Shown here: positions 16,372 through 25,056 of the stretch, piece by piece
Numbering within the stretch: the stretch's first letter is position 1
Layout: each line of letters starts with the position of its first letter
NCBI GenBank assembly: GCA_025057975.1
Contig: JANWUV010000001.1
Location: forward strand, 310,001 to 374,000
Direction: 5' to 3'
Origin: Chloracidobacterium sp.
GTDB taxonomy: Bacteria; Acidobacteriota; Blastocatellia; Chloracidobacteriales; Chloracidobacteriaceae
DNA length: 64,000 nucleotides
Notes under the pieces: generated by a model
What the model was told of the DNA's origin: nothing
Seen by the model: the letters and a program-made list of their open reading frames with translations, nothing else
Databases searched by the model: none
Translations under genes and position numbers: made by a program

Positions 16372-17571
16372 CTAATGCGGCGGTGACGCACCACGATAGA
16401 TACCCTCGTCGTTGGGAAGCAACGCAGACGGACGCAGCGTTCGGGCGCGCGGCCGCAGAACAGCCGGAAGCTGACTTTGCAGCGCCCGGCGGACAACGTG
16501 CCCGCCCGGATTCAAATGCTTGCGCATGTGGTCAATCATCAGGTAGCCGTCGTGAAACTTGAAGGGCGTTTCGCCGGTTGTGTAGTGACCGCAGTACATC
16601 CAGGCCGACTTGTAGGGCGCGCGATGCCGCTCAAATTCACTCATGGCATGGCGCGTCAGGTGCGGCAGAAAGGTCATGTCATAGCGGGCGGCAATCAGCA
16701 GGGTTTTCTTGTGGCGGTTTTCCGGGCGACCCAACCGCTCGATGTAGGGGAACGGACTAATCGGCAGCCAGTAGTCGCGTAGGTCGTAACGTGTCACGTG
16801 GTGTTCAAGGCCGGCGCGAACGTGGCTGGTTGAAATGCCCGTCCAAACGACATCGGCGAAGTAGCTTGAGACGTGGTTGAACGCCGCCACCTGAAGGCGC
16901 GGGTCGAAAACATACGCTAGAAAAGCCACGCACGAACCAATGCTTGTGCCGATGATGCCAAAGCGGGTGTAGCCTTGGCTTTCAAGCCAATCCAAAACAA
17001 GCCGCACCTCGTGAACCGCCTGCCGGACAGCTTGGATGGTTCGCCCGATGTTGGGGCTGACCATGTAATCGGCTCGCACCTGGTGTACGGGCCGCCGACT
17101 GCCGTGATAGGGCAAACTAAGCCGCACCGCTGCGATGCCAAAGGCGTTGAGTCCCCGGCAGACCGAGACATGACTGGCGTAATCGGCATTCCACTGCGGA
17201 AGCACCAGCACAACCGGCGGGCGCGTCGTCGCACCCCATCGCTCGCGCACCGGAAAGTACCGCGCCCAAGCAAGGTTGTTCGGCTCATCCGGCGTTTGAA
17301 TCGAGCTTGGGAACGTCAGCCAGCCGTCGTGCAGATGCCAATCGGTGAGCGGAGGGGGCGTGAAAAAGCGTTCGCTGGCTGGGAGCGTCCGCCGGGCGTA
17401 TTCACGTAAGAACGCCGGCGGGTCGGGGAAGTCCGCCGCTGACAGCGGCACATCCAAGTGCTCGGCGTGGGCGGTGAGATGTTCCACTCCCCACGCGAAA
17501 GGAGACGCATGCCGGTGCCGATCCACCTTCGAGAGACGTAGTTCCCACGCCTGAATAAAACGCTTCAGCAT
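16372..17571 (-). CDS. Alpha/beta hydrolase (ABHD18-like)
   Basis: The predicted 399-residue protein looks like the ABHD18-type alpha/beta hydrolases. VVLVLPQWNAD is the strand and oxyanion region, RFGIIGTSIGSCVAF is the nucleophile elbow with Ser in GTSIGS, AARYDMTFLP supplies the acidic residue, and CGHYTTGETPF supplies His. There is no signal peptide. Substrate is unknown; an ester or lipid is a guess. The ATG at 17571 is used; a TTG at 17583 in frame is possible. It begins 14 bases after the PilZ gene stop and is followed by the helicase after 90 bases. Confidence 0.82.
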   Translation of the reverse strand: MLKRFIQAWELRLSKVDRHRHASPFAWGVEHLTAHAEHLDVPLSAADFPDPPAFLREYARRTLPASERFFTPPPLTDWHLHDGWLTFPSSIQTPDEPNNLAWARYFPVRERWGATTRPPVVLVLPQWNADYASHVSVCRGLNAFGIAAVRLSLPYHGSRRPVHQVRADYMVSPNIGRTIQAVRQAVHEVRLVLDWLESQGYTRFGIIGTSIGSCVAFLAYVFDPRLQVAAFNHVSSYFADVVWTGISTSHVRAGLEHHVTRYDLRDYWLPISPFPYIERLGRPENRHKKTLLIAARYDMTFLPHLTRHAMSEFERHRAPYKSAWMYCGHYTTGETPFKFHDGYLMIDHMRKHLNPGGHVVRRALQSQLPAVLRPRARTLRPSALLPNDEGIYRGASPPH

Positions 17572-17585
17572 GGCGGACGACAAGC

Positions 17586-17957
17586 CTAACCAACCGCCGA
17601 GGTTTCACTGAATGCGCCGCCTGTGATCGCCGCATCACTGAAAATCACGAATGTGTCGTCGTCAATCGGTCCCAGACCAACGTGGCGCTCCCCTTCAAAC
17701 TCACGAACCCAAGCGACGACCATCATCTCTTTGCGTTCGGCGTTGATGGTCGGCAGCGCCAGATTGAGCTTCTCGCCGACCGTCACTTCCAACGGGGTGA
17801 TGACACACGCGCCGCGCCGGCTAATGGAAATACACTGGGCGGAGGCATCGCGCTTTAGGCCATCCCGGCCAAAAACCTCAACCACAGCCGGTAAACGGCA
17901 TGTCAGTCGGTTCTCACGTCGCAAGGTTTCAAATTTCGACTCTTCGGTTGTCGTCAT
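17586..17957 (-). CDS. PilZ-domain protein
   Basis: This 123-residue protein is essentially one PilZ domain, a c-di-GMP-binding beta barrel. The basic start RRENRLTCRLPAVVEVFGRD corresponds to the RxxxR loop. CISISRRGACVITP corresponds to the (D/N)xSxxG motif, although the first position is Ile here, which may weaken ligand binding. VGLGPIDDDTFVIF ends the fold. It is the first gene of the leftward operon leading to the hydrolase, helicase and cinA, and is divergent from the S41 peptidase gene across 151 bases. Confidence 0.82.
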   Translation of the reverse strand: MTTTEESKFETLRRENRLTCRLPAVVEVFGRDGLKRDASAQCISISRRGACVITPLEVTVGEKLNLALPTINAERKEMMVVAWVREFEGERHVGLGPIDDDTFVIFSDAAITGGAFSETSAVG

Positions 17958-18108
17958 GGTGCTTGGCCTGCTCCCTGTAACGTTGCACCGTACTGGGCCT
18001 GTCCTAGTCCTTTTCGCTATCCAAACACAACCAGATGACTATTTTCCAGCTTGCCGTGAGTGAAACCGGACGGTAGATTGGTAATCTCTTCGTCGCCGAA
18101 CTCTACCC

Positions 18109-19419
18109 ATGCAGTCAAAGCACGGCATTGCTTTGCCATCCATTCGGTCACGTCTGAACTGGCGGCGGTTTTTGCTTCGGCGGCCGCTTCTTGTTTTCGT
18201 TCTCGGTCTGCTTCTCATCGGCGGCGTCACAAAGCCGACGTATCCGGCTGTTCCGACACCCCCGGCGACCATCTCAGAGACTGCAGCCGACGCCCGAAGC
18301 AACGCGCGTGTGTTCGACACGGTATGTCGGCTGGTCGAACGTAAGTACTATGACCCAAAACTGCGCGGCGCCAACTGGGCTGCTCTGACTGAGCGATTAC
18401 GCCGCGAGGCGCTGACCGCCACTGACGAAACAACGCTTTACAATGTCATCAATCGTCTCCTTGGCAGCCTACAAGATCAACACACCTTCGCCGTTCCTCC
18501 AACACGCGCGCGTGAGGAGAGGCAGGGTGCGCGGGTTGGGCTAGGAATTCAGTTGCGCAAGGTGGAGGGCCGGTGGGTTATTACCCGCGTTCTAGGTGGT
18601 TCGGCGGCTCAGGACGCCGGCCTTCGTCCAGGTTGGCTCATCGTGGAAATAGACGGTCGTCCTTTTGATGGATTCAACCCCGGGCAGACGTTTCGCGTCG
18701 GGCAATCCGTGCGGCTCAAGCTGCTTGACGCCGATGACCATCCTCGGCGCGTTGAAGTGATTTGTCGCGCCTTCGCCACCACCCCGGAGCAACGCGCCCG
18801 GCTTTTGCCGGAGGGACTGCTTTACCTGCGCTTTAGTGAGTTTGCGCCGAAAACCGCCTCTTGGATAGAGGAGCAAATCCGAGCCCACCCGCACGTTACG
18901 GGTCTGATCCTTGATTTGCGCGAGAATACCGGTGGTCTGCTTGACGCCTTAGCCAATTGCCTGCGGCTTATCTATCAGCAGGATGTTGTTTTTGGTGACT
19001 TCATTCAACGCAACCAGAAACCGCTGCGGATGCGCATCAGGGGCAACCGGAGCGCCTTCACTGGCGCAGTCATCGTGCTGACGGATGAGAACTCGGCTAG
19101 CGCCGCCGAAATCTTCGCTGCGGCGATACAGGACACCCAACGCGGCTTGGTGATTGGCCGACGCACTTCAGGAGCGGTTCTAGCCAGCATTCAGGAAGCG
19201 CTTCCCGACGGCGGCAAATTGCAAATCAGCATCCGCGACTACCGAACAGTGCGGGGCGTCCGGCTTGAAGGTCGCGGCGTGACTCCGGATATCGTTGTCA
19301 ACCTGACCCTTCACGACCTCCGCCGCAACGTAGACGTTGACCTACAAGAAGCGTTGGCGCATTCGACGAGCCGTCCGCCGTTACCGCCGCCGTCGCCAGC
19401 GGCGCTTCCGCGCCGGTAA
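18109..19419 (+). CDS. S41-family (C-terminal processing type) peptidase with PDZ domain
   Basis: The 436-residue protein has a basic N-terminus and a membrane anchor at about residues 25-42, placing it in the periplasm. A PDZ domain (about 135-225) includes QDAGLRPGWLIVEIDGRPF. The catalytic domain contains GLILDLRENTGGLLD and the nucleophile motif DENSASAAEIFAAA. In CtpA-type enzymes the general base is Lys in GxxTxGKG; here the segment reads IGRRTSGAVLASI, with no Lys, so it belongs to a variant S41 group or uses another base. The tail is Pro-rich. tRNA-Glu follows. Confidence 0.87.
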   Translation: MQSKHGIALPSIRSRLNWRRFLLRRPLLVFVLGLLLIGGVTKPTYPAVPTPPATISETAADARSNARVFDTVCRLVERKYYDPKLRGANWAALTERLRREALTATDETTLYNVINRLLGSLQDQHTFAVPPTRAREERQGARVGLGIQLRKVEGRWVITRVLGGSAAQDAGLRPGWLIVEIDGRPFDGFNPGQTFRVGQSVRLKLLDADDHPRRVEVICRAFATTPEQRARLLPEGLLYLRFSEFAPKTASWIEEQIRAHPHVTGLILDLRENTGGLLDALANCLRLIYQQDVVFGDFIQRNQKPLRMRIRGNRSAFTGAVIVLTDENSASAAEIFAAAIQDTQRGLVIGRRTSGAVLASIQEALPDGGKLQISIRDYRTVRGVRLEGRGVTPDIVVNLTLHDLRRNVDVDLQEALAHSTSRPPLPPPSPAALPRR

Positions 19420-19504
19420 TGTTGAGGCGAGCCGACAAAGCTTGACAGGCACTCTGAGGCTATGGCCAACTGCGCATTCGCTTTTTTCAAGAAAGCGCCC
19501 CTAT

Positions 19505-19580
19505 GTCTCGTTCGTCTAGTGGCCTAGGACACCGCCCTTTCACGGCGGTAACACGGGTTCGACTCCCGTACGAGACACCA
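19505..19580 (+). tRNA. tRNA-Glu (anticodon TTC), CCA encoded
   Basis: The 7-bp acceptor arms GTCTCGT (19505-19511) and ACGAGAC (19570-19576) pair. The anticodon stem CCGCC/GGCGG encloses CTTTCAC, giving anticodon TTC. The T arm ACGGG-TTCGACT-CCCGT is perfect. Discriminator A is followed by an encoded CCA. Confidence 0.97.
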
Positions 19581-19583
19581 CTC

Positions 19584-19611
19584 GCCGCCGAATTATCGGC
19601 GGCTTTATTTT
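19584..19611 (+). terminator. Rho-independent terminator of tRNA-Glu
   Basis: A perfect 8-bp stem, GCCGCCGA and TCGGCGGC, encloses an ATTA loop and is followed by TTTATTTT. It starts 3 bases after the encoded CCA. Confidence 0.9.
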
Positions 19612-19734
19612 GTCAAACCGGCTTCATTCGGACGACGTTCCAGTGGGCGCGCGACGCCTGCCCTGCTGGAAAAGCCTCTTCCTGCCGTGGGTTGGGTTCA
19701 ACTGTGGCGGGAAGCCTGCTTGGCGTCGGCGAAC

Positions 19735-20100
19735 TTAGGTTTCAACGCGGTGCGCCCGGAACAAAACGTTTGTCCCTAGTCGCTCACGAGCGTCCCAGAA
19801 GGCGCAGACCCACCACGAAACGTCATCCTGCCGATACACCCCGCGCGTGAGCGCGCACGCGCCCAACTCGCGTGTCATCTCCGCCAGCGCCGGTGCGTCA
19901 CCGAGGTACTCAGCCCAGCGGTCGTCGTCAAGCGATTCCAAAGCGTAGTCAGTTGGAAAGAGGGCCCGACAACTTTCTAAATCAGGGTGGTGGGTCAGGA
20001 TGAGCTGGGCCGGATCGCTTGACTCCGAACCCAGCCGGTCGCCGACTTGGAAGGTGAGGAGAAACAAGCGGTTGATCAAATCGAACTGTTCAGGCGTCAT
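19735..20100 (-). CDS. Hypothetical protein downstream of zapA
   Basis: The predicted 121-residue acidic, soluble protein begins MTPEQFDLINRLFLLTFQVGD and is rich in Asp, Glu and Trp, with VSWWVCAFWDARERLG near the end. I recognise no family, signal peptide or membrane helix. The start at 20100 is preferred to 20151, because the upstream segment overlaps the zapA gap and lacks character. It follows zapA by 56 bases on the same strand, so it is probably co-transcribed. Whether it has a division role is unknown. Confidence 0.6.
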   Translation of the reverse strand: MTPEQFDLINRLFLLTFQVGDRLGSESSDPAQLILTHHPDLESCRALFPTDYALESLDDDRWAEYLGDAPALAEMTRELGACALTRGVYRQDDVSWWVCAFWDARERLGTNVLFRAHRVET

Positions 20101-20156
20101 AGTAGTGTCTTCTGGTGGGCAATGACCGGCGTTGTCAGGGGCAAAGTGCATGGGCG

Positions 20157-20507
20157 CTACTTGGCGTCGTGCTTTGGATCAGGTTCAGTCGCAGGCGTCT
20201 TCTCTTTGCGCAGGACGGAGTCAATCAGATTGGCGTAATCACTGCTGCGTTCGCCGACGACGGCGTCAAGTTGCTCAAGTCGGCGGTTGGCTTGAAACAA
20301 CTCGTCGGCGATGTTGAGCGCCGAGAGGATCGCTACACGCAGACTGTCCACCGTATGGGTGCTGCTCATCACTTCCCGCATTTTGCGGTCAACATACGCC
20401 GCGAGTTCGGAAATGTAGGCGCTGTTGCCGTCGCCGCGGATGTTGTAGACCTGCCCATAGATGCGGACCTCGACCGTCTGGGTACCGGTTTCACGTGGGT
20501 TTGCCAT
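20157..20507 (-). CDS. zapA: Cell division protein ZapA
   Basis: The 116-residue protein matches ZapA: an N-terminal beta hairpin VEVRIYGQVYNIRGDG followed by ISELAAYVDRKMREV and a C-terminal coiled coil (about 50-95) with VAILSALNIADELFQANRRL. ZapA dimers and tetramers bundle FtsZ protofilaments at the division ring. The length is slightly above the usual ~100 residues because of a charged tail. A coiled-coil gene lies 142 bases upstream, the arrangement often seen for zapB-like/zapA pairs. Confidence 0.93.
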   Translation of the reverse strand: MANPRETGTQTVEVRIYGQVYNIRGDGNSAYISELAAYVDRKMREVMSSTHTVDSLRVAILSALNIADELFQANRRLEQLDAVVGERSSDYANLIDSVLRKEKTPATEPDPKHDAK

Positions 20508-20649
20508 TTTGGATTGCCTCTACGCTGGAACCGGGTTTCTCACGAAGCCGACGCGAAACGCTTCAATCCGCCGCTTTCGTCGCTGCCTTCGCCGTCTCTA
20601 GCCAAACCCTGCCGTCTCTGTGGGCCGCCTTCGGCGGCTCGAAGCCCTG

Positions 20650-20934
20650 TTACGAGCGTCGCGCGGCTTCTGTCAACTCAGGTTCGACCAAGGCGATGGC
20701 GTCGAGCATAGCCTCCACCTTGCTTTTGATGGCGTCCCGTTCATTGAGCATCTGGTGCAAGCGCTGATTCAGGCGTTCATTTTCTTCGGCCCGTGAAGCC
20801 GCCTCCCGTTTGAGAGCGGCCACCTCGCGTTCGAGCGACTCCTTTTCCTGACGTAACAGTTTCGCATACTCGACGATGCGATAGAGCTTGTCTTCCAGAT
20901 GGTTGAACTTTTCCATTCCGTTGAGCGTCGTCAC
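20650..20934 (-). CDS. ZapB-like coiled-coil protein
   Basis: This 94-residue protein is almost entirely one coiled coil, from MEKFNHLEDKLYRIVEYAKL through heptads rich in Glu, Arg and Leu to about residue 75. Its size, composition and position just upstream of zapA suggest a ZapB-like division-ring factor, but coiled coils are weak evidence for orthology. A GTG start at 20934 has AGAGGG six bases upstream. The ATG at 20916 is the alternative. pheT precedes it on the same strand by 78 bases. Confidence 0.7.
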   Translation of the reverse strand: MTTLNGMEKFNHLEDKLYRIVEYAKLLRQEKESLEREVAALKREAASRAEENERLNQRLHQMLNERDAIKSKVEAMLDAIALVEPELTEAARRS

Positions 20935-21012
20935 GGCTTTCCCTCTGGCTCGATGGCTTCCTAGTGAATAGTGTCTCTGCCTGAGTTCGTCATCATGACA
21001 CAGGGTTGAAGC

Positions 21013-23061
21013 TCAGCGAATAGTCGCACCAAAGCGACTGCATAGCGTTTCGACGACTCGGCGATGTCGCTCGGCGACCTCATCATCTGTGAGTGTTCGA
21101 TCAGCCGCACGATACCACAAATTGAGCGTTACGGCGCGCTTTCCGGGTGGAATTTGCGCTCCGGTGAAAACATCCCGCAACCGAACCTGTTCCAGTTCTT
21201 CAATCCTAAGGTCGAGGACAGCCTGTTGAATGGCGGCAAAGGGGAGGACGGCGTCAAACAGCGCCGAGATATCGCGTTCGACGCGCGGGTAACGGGGCAA
21301 GGGACGGTAGACGGCGAAGCCACGCTGGTCGCTCAACAGCGCCGCCAACTCGATTTCCGCAACGTAGACCGGCGACTTAAAATCGAAATGCGCCGCCACA
21401 GCTGACCCCAGCCGACCCAAACGTCCAATCGGTTTATCATTGATACGGAGGACGCCCGCCTGTCCTGGAAAGAGGCCGATTGCGTTTTGTTCATCCGCCG
21501 GAACGACGACTGTCGTATGCCGACAACCCGCCGCATCACATAGCGCCTCCACAATCCCCTTGAGAGTGTGGAAGTTTTCCAGACTCGGCCGTCCGCGCCA
21601 ATCGTCGGGCAAGCTCCGGCCGGACATGGCTAGAGCGAGATGTTCCGCCTCGACCAGTTTGCCGTCTGCTGTGTGAAAAACCTTCCCTATCTCAAACAAC
21701 CGTATGTCATCTGTGCCGAAACGGAAGTTCCGTGCAACGGCCGTCAGCAGTCCTGGTAGGAGCGAGGTGCGCAACTCGGCCTCTTGTTGGTCAAGTGGGT
21801 TGGCGATCAGCATGCCACGCGGCGCGCCGACGGCGGCAAGGAGGTCGCCGGCGCACCAGCTAAACGAAATGGCTTCATAAAAGCCATGCGCCAGCAGCGT
21901 TTGGCGTATGACGCGACGGCGCTCGTCGCCGGGCAAATACTCGCCTGCCCCGTCCCAGCCGGGGAGCGTCGCCGGGACAGCGTCATAGCCGACATGCCGG
22001 ACGACTTCTTCCACGAGGTCTTCTTCAATTGCTACGTCCACGCGAAAGCTGGGAACAATCCACTCTGTTTCGCCTTCCTCCTCGGTGACAAGCTCAAATC
22101 CTAAACCGGTCAGAATCTCCGCCGCCTTGGAAGGCGGAACCTCGACGCCGGTCAGTTCCGCAATCCGTGCATGGCGCAGGCGAACTGTGGTCGGCGTACG
22201 CGGCACGGCGACCACATCCAGCGGGCCTCCCAAAACTTCTCCGCCCGCGACGTCAACGATGATCTGCGCGCAACGGTCAAGCGCGCGGCGGACGTTTTCG
22301 ACATCGGCCCCACGCTCAAAGCGGCGCGACGCCTCGGTGTGTAGCCCTAATGCGCGCGCCGTCCGGCGAACGGCGGCCGGCGCGAACCAGGCGCTCTCCA
22401 GCAAAACCTGGGTGGTTGCGGCGGAAATCTCACTATCCGCGCCGCCCATGACACCGGCGACGGCCACCGGACGTTCGGCGTCGCAAATCACGAGCATGTC
22501 CGGAGACAGCTCACGCCGAACGCCGTCCAACGTCGTGATGGTTTCACCGGAGCGCGCACAGCGGACGACGATGCGCCGTCCGATCAGGCGCTCAAAATCA
22601 AAAGCGTGCAGTGGGTGTCCCAGTTCCAGTAGGACAAAGTTGGTGGCGTCTACGATGTTGTTGATGCTGCGCTGGCCGACGGCGGCAAGCCGCCGCACCA
22701 ACCAGTCAGGTGATGGACCTACCTTCACGCCTTGAATGATACGCGCCGCATAGCGATGACACAGATGAGGAGCTTCGACCTCGATCTGAACCGCTGGGCC
22801 AATCGGTTCAGCGCGTTCAACCAGATGGATTTCAGGGAAAGTCAACTGTGCGCCGGTCAAAACAGCCGCTTCACGAGCAAGGCCAAAGTGACACAACGCA
22901 TCAGGACGATTGGTGGTCAAGTCGAAGTCAAAGATGAAGTCGTCTTCGTAAGGGGTGACGGCGTCCACAGCTAGTCCAGCGGCGGTGAAGCGTTCCGCTA
23001 GTTCACGCGCCGCGAGATTAGGCTTGACGTAGGTTTCAAGCCAGTTGTAGCTCACTTTCAT
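21013..23061 (-). CDS. pheT: Phenylalanyl-tRNA synthetase beta subunit, short form
   Basis: The 682-residue protein begins MKVSYNWLETYVKPNL, the usual PheT start, and shows the B3/B4 domain (SINNIVDATNFVLLELGHP), the B5 domain with VEEVVRHVGYD, the catalytic-like core (FYEAISFSWC, LFEIGKVF) and the C-terminal FDX-ACB domain (YPRVERDISALFD to the end). It is about 110 residues shorter than standard PheT. The EMAP/tRNA-binding insert normally placed after residue ~40 is absent, the sequence passing straight from AAGLAVDAVTPYED to FDFDLTTNRPD. pheS is not adjacent. The frame is open to 23193, but that overlaps the upstream dioxygenase. Confidence 0.95.
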   Translation of the reverse strand: MKVSYNWLETYVKPNLAARELAERFTAAGLAVDAVTPYEDDFIFDFDLTTNRPDALCHFGLAREAAVLTGAQLTFPEIHLVERAEPIGPAVQIEVEAPHLCHRYAARIIQGVKVGPSPDWLVRRLAAVGQRSINNIVDATNFVLLELGHPLHAFDFERLIGRRIVVRCARSGETITTLDGVRRELSPDMLVICDAERPVAVAGVMGGADSEISAATTQVLLESAWFAPAAVRRTARALGLHTEASRRFERGADVENVRRALDRCAQIIVDVAGGEVLGGPLDVVAVPRTPTTVRLRHARIAELTGVEVPPSKAAEILTGLGFELVTEEEGETEWIVPSFRVDVAIEEDLVEEVVRHVGYDAVPATLPGWDGAGEYLPGDERRRVIRQTLLAHGFYEAISFSWCAGDLLAAVGAPRGMLIANPLDQQEAELRTSLLPGLLTAVARNFRFGTDDIRLFEIGKVFHTADGKLVEAEHLALAMSGRSLPDDWRGRPSLENFHTLKGIVEALCDAAGCRHTTVVVPADEQNAIGLFPGQAGVLRINDKPIGRLGRLGSAVAAHFDFKSPVYVAEIELAALLSDQRGFAVYRPLPRYPRVERDISALFDAVLPFAAIQQAVLDLRIEELEQVRLRDVFTGAQIPPGKRAVTLNLWYRAADRTLTDDEVAERHRRVVETLCSRFGATIR

Positions 23062-23125
23062 AGGGCGTGTGGTTTTTAGGAGATGACGGAAAAGTGCGGG
23101 CTCAGGGGCGCAGACGACGCGCTGT

Positions 23126-23629
23126 TTAGGGTTGAAGTTGATGACCGCAGACGGTGCAGGTACGAGCCTGCTCATTGGCCCAAAATGCATCAAACAGCGG
23201 CTTGAGCTGGGTCGTGAGATCCGTCACATGCAGCGAAACTTCATGCAGACGGTTGCCGCAGTGGTCACAGTACCATTCAAACCGATCCAGTTCGTCGGGG
23301 CGCCGTACCCGCTCGATGACCAGTCCGAGGGTGTTGGGACCGCGCTGGGGGGAATGCGGTACAAGCGGCGGCAGTAGAAAAATTTCACCTTCTCGAATGG
23401 GTAGGTCCCGAAACTGCCCATCTTCAATCAGGCGCAACGTCATATCGCCTTCAAGCTGGTAGAAAAATTCCTCGCCCGGATCAATGTGATAATCCTTGCG
23501 CTGATTGGGGCCGCCAACGACCGTCACCATAAACTCACGGTCTTTCCAGATTTGAGCGTTACCCACCGGCGGGCGTAGCAAGTGACGATGTTCGTCAATC
23601 CACTGACGGAAGTTAATGGCGGTCAACAT
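23126..23629 (-). CDS. nbaC: 3-hydroxyanthranilate 3,4-dioxygenase
   Basis: The 167-residue cupin enzyme opens the ring of 3-hydroxyanthranilate, leading to quinolinate and NAD or to degradation. FMVTVVGGPNQRKDYHIDPG and EEFFYQLEGDMTLRL carry the Fe-binding His/Glu set, and FLLPPLVPHSPQR carries the second His. Bacterial members have a C-terminal rubredoxin-like iron site, seen here as CDHCG and CTVCG. Length fits the family. It lies 64 bases upstream of pheT on the same strand. Together with the formamidase-like gene at the window start it suggests a kynurenine route. Confidence 0.93.
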   Translation of the reverse strand: MLTAINFRQWIDEHRHLLRPPVGNAQIWKDREFMVTVVGGPNQRKDYHIDPGEEFFYQLEGDMTLRLIEDGQFRDLPIREGEIFLLPPLVPHSPQRGPNTLGLVIERVRRPDELDRFEWYCDHCGNRLHEVSLHVTDLTTQLKPLFDAFWANEQARTCTVCGHQLQP

Positions 23630-23841
23630 ACGACATGCGCTCCCAAGCCAAAACAGAAAAGCCGACTCAGCCCATTCTAAGTTGGCGTCTGAAGCGATGG
23701 AAAGCCCTGCTAAACCCTCCAGTCAACCAAGGCGGCTCCGTTGCGTTGGTCGCCGTCCCGTGCGATAGTCATTGCCGCCGCGCCACGGGGCTCGGCGCAC
23801 GGTTTTCAGCCGCTGGGAACTTGTTGTAGCTTGCCTTCAGT

Positions 23842-24603
23842 ATGCGTCGTGTGTTTGATGAGCCGCCGTTGGGTGGTGGCGGCCCGCAGCCCGGTACGCT
23901 GTTTTTGATGGCTGCGACGACCGTGGTCATCATTGTGCGGGCGCTTGCGCCGGTCCCGTTCTTTTTTCTGCCGGAGGCGGTGCTCCGCGGCGCCGTGTGG
24001 CAGTTCCTGACCGCCACTATTACGCCGATGACGCCCGGTGGGTGGGTTATCGGTTTGTTGGTGCTCTACCTCTTTGGGAACGTGATTGAGCGAATGCTCG
24101 GCACGGTGCGTTTTTTAACGTTGTGCTTTGCCGGCGGCGCGGCGGCGTACTTGGGAACCCTGTTGACGGCCCTAGCCGTCTGGTTGGTTTTCCCATCGCC
24201 AACGCCCTCATTCATCTTCGCTGCCAGTTCGGCGACGCTGTTTTCGCTGATGGTCGGCGTTTTCGCCGCCCGCCTCTGGGAAACGCCGACGTTTTTCAAC
24301 TTTGTCCAACTGCGTGGGCGGACGATTTTTTATGTCTCGGCGGCGATTGACAGCGTATTTTTGTTATACGGCTACCCGGATTCAGTTTCGGCGCTGTGGG
24401 CCTTGGGGATTGGGTTTTTGTATGTGCGTGGCGGTGAATTCGCCTGGTACCGTACGGCTCGTGATTGGGTGACAGGGCCTATTCGCCGCTGGCGGATTCG
24501 ACGCCGATACAAAAACTTTCATGTCGCCGAATCGGAAATGCAACGGATGTGGGATGAACTGGAAGAACGTCTGAACCAAGAAGAGCGGCGTCCACGCCGC
24601 TGA
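23842..24603 (+). CDS. Rhomboid-like integral membrane protein, probably inactive as protease
   Basis: The 253-residue protein has about six membrane helices between residues 20 and 200 and a basic, charged C-terminal tail. WQFLTATITPMTPGGWVIGL followed by FGNVIERMLGTVRFL strongly resembles the L1 loop and TM2 of rhomboids. The catalytic GxSG is replaced by FAASSATLFSLM, and the later His-containing helix reads ALGIGFLYVRGGEF without His. It is therefore likely a pseudoprotease of the derlin/iRhom kind. The receiver gene starts 69 bases downstream on the same strand. Confidence 0.75.
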   Translation: MRRVFDEPPLGGGGPQPGTLFLMAATTVVIIVRALAPVPFFFLPEAVLRGAVWQFLTATITPMTPGGWVIGLLVLYLFGNVIERMLGTVRFLTLCFAGGAAAYLGTLLTALAVWLVFPSPTPSFIFAASSATLFSLMVGVFAARLWETPTFFNFVQLRGRTIFYVSAAIDSVFLLYGYPDSVSALWALGIGFLYVRGGEFAWYRTARDWVTGPIRRWRIRRRYKNFHVAESEMQRMWDELEERLNQEERRPRR

Positions 24604-24672
24604 AACGGCGGGCAAGCAGGCAACCCATTTTCAGGCAACCCATTTTGAAGAAAGCAAGGAGAGTGCGCCGAG

Positions 24673-25044
24673 ATGAAACGTGTCCTAGCCGCCGATGACG
24701 ACATTGGAACCCGCGCCGTGATCAAGAGTACGCTGGGGCGTGAGTTTGAGGTGGTGGCAGTGGAGAACGGCAAAATTGCGCTGGAGATGCTCCAACGTGA
24801 CCCAAATTTTGCCTGTCTCCTACTCGACCTTGATATGCCGGAGATGGACGGCGGCGAGACCTACCGCCGGTTGCGGCAGATACCAGCGCTGGCGGATTTG
24901 CCGGTGATCATCCTGACCGGTGACGCCAGCGTACAAACGGAGGCAGAAGCCCTGCAGGCGGGCGTGGTGACATACTTCCGCAAGCCGTTCTCACCTTCGC
25001 AATTGCTTTCCATCGTTAAGGCGGCAACTCGCAACCGTTCATAG
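24673..25044 (+). CDS. Single-domain response regulator (receiver)
   Basis: The 123-residue protein is a stand-alone CheY-like receiver. RVLAADDD holds the acidic pocket, CLLLDLDMPEMDGGE the phospho-accepting Asp (about residue 55), VIILTGD the switch Thr, and YFRKPFSP the conserved Lys. There is no output domain, so it probably acts through protein contacts or a phosphorelay. AAGGAGA lies about 12 bases upstream of the ATG. gatB follows after 12 bases. No histidine kinase is nearby. Confidence 0.94.
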   Translation: MKRVLAADDDIGTRAVIKSTLGREFEVVAVENGKIALEMLQRDPNFACLLLDLDMPEMDGGETYRRLRQIPALADLPVIILTGDASVQTEAEALQAGVVTYFRKPFSPSQLLSIVKAATRNRS

Positions 25045-25056
25045 GCGCATCATTGC

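Noticed and set aside
19479-19497. Terminator of the S41 gene
   Set aside because: CGCTTT/AAAGCG can pair, but the T-run is inside the stem rather than after it.
20508-20649. 6S RNA-like gene near zapA
   Set aside because: 6S RNA is often found next to zapA in proteobacteria, but the gap shows no long bubble-containing hairpin.
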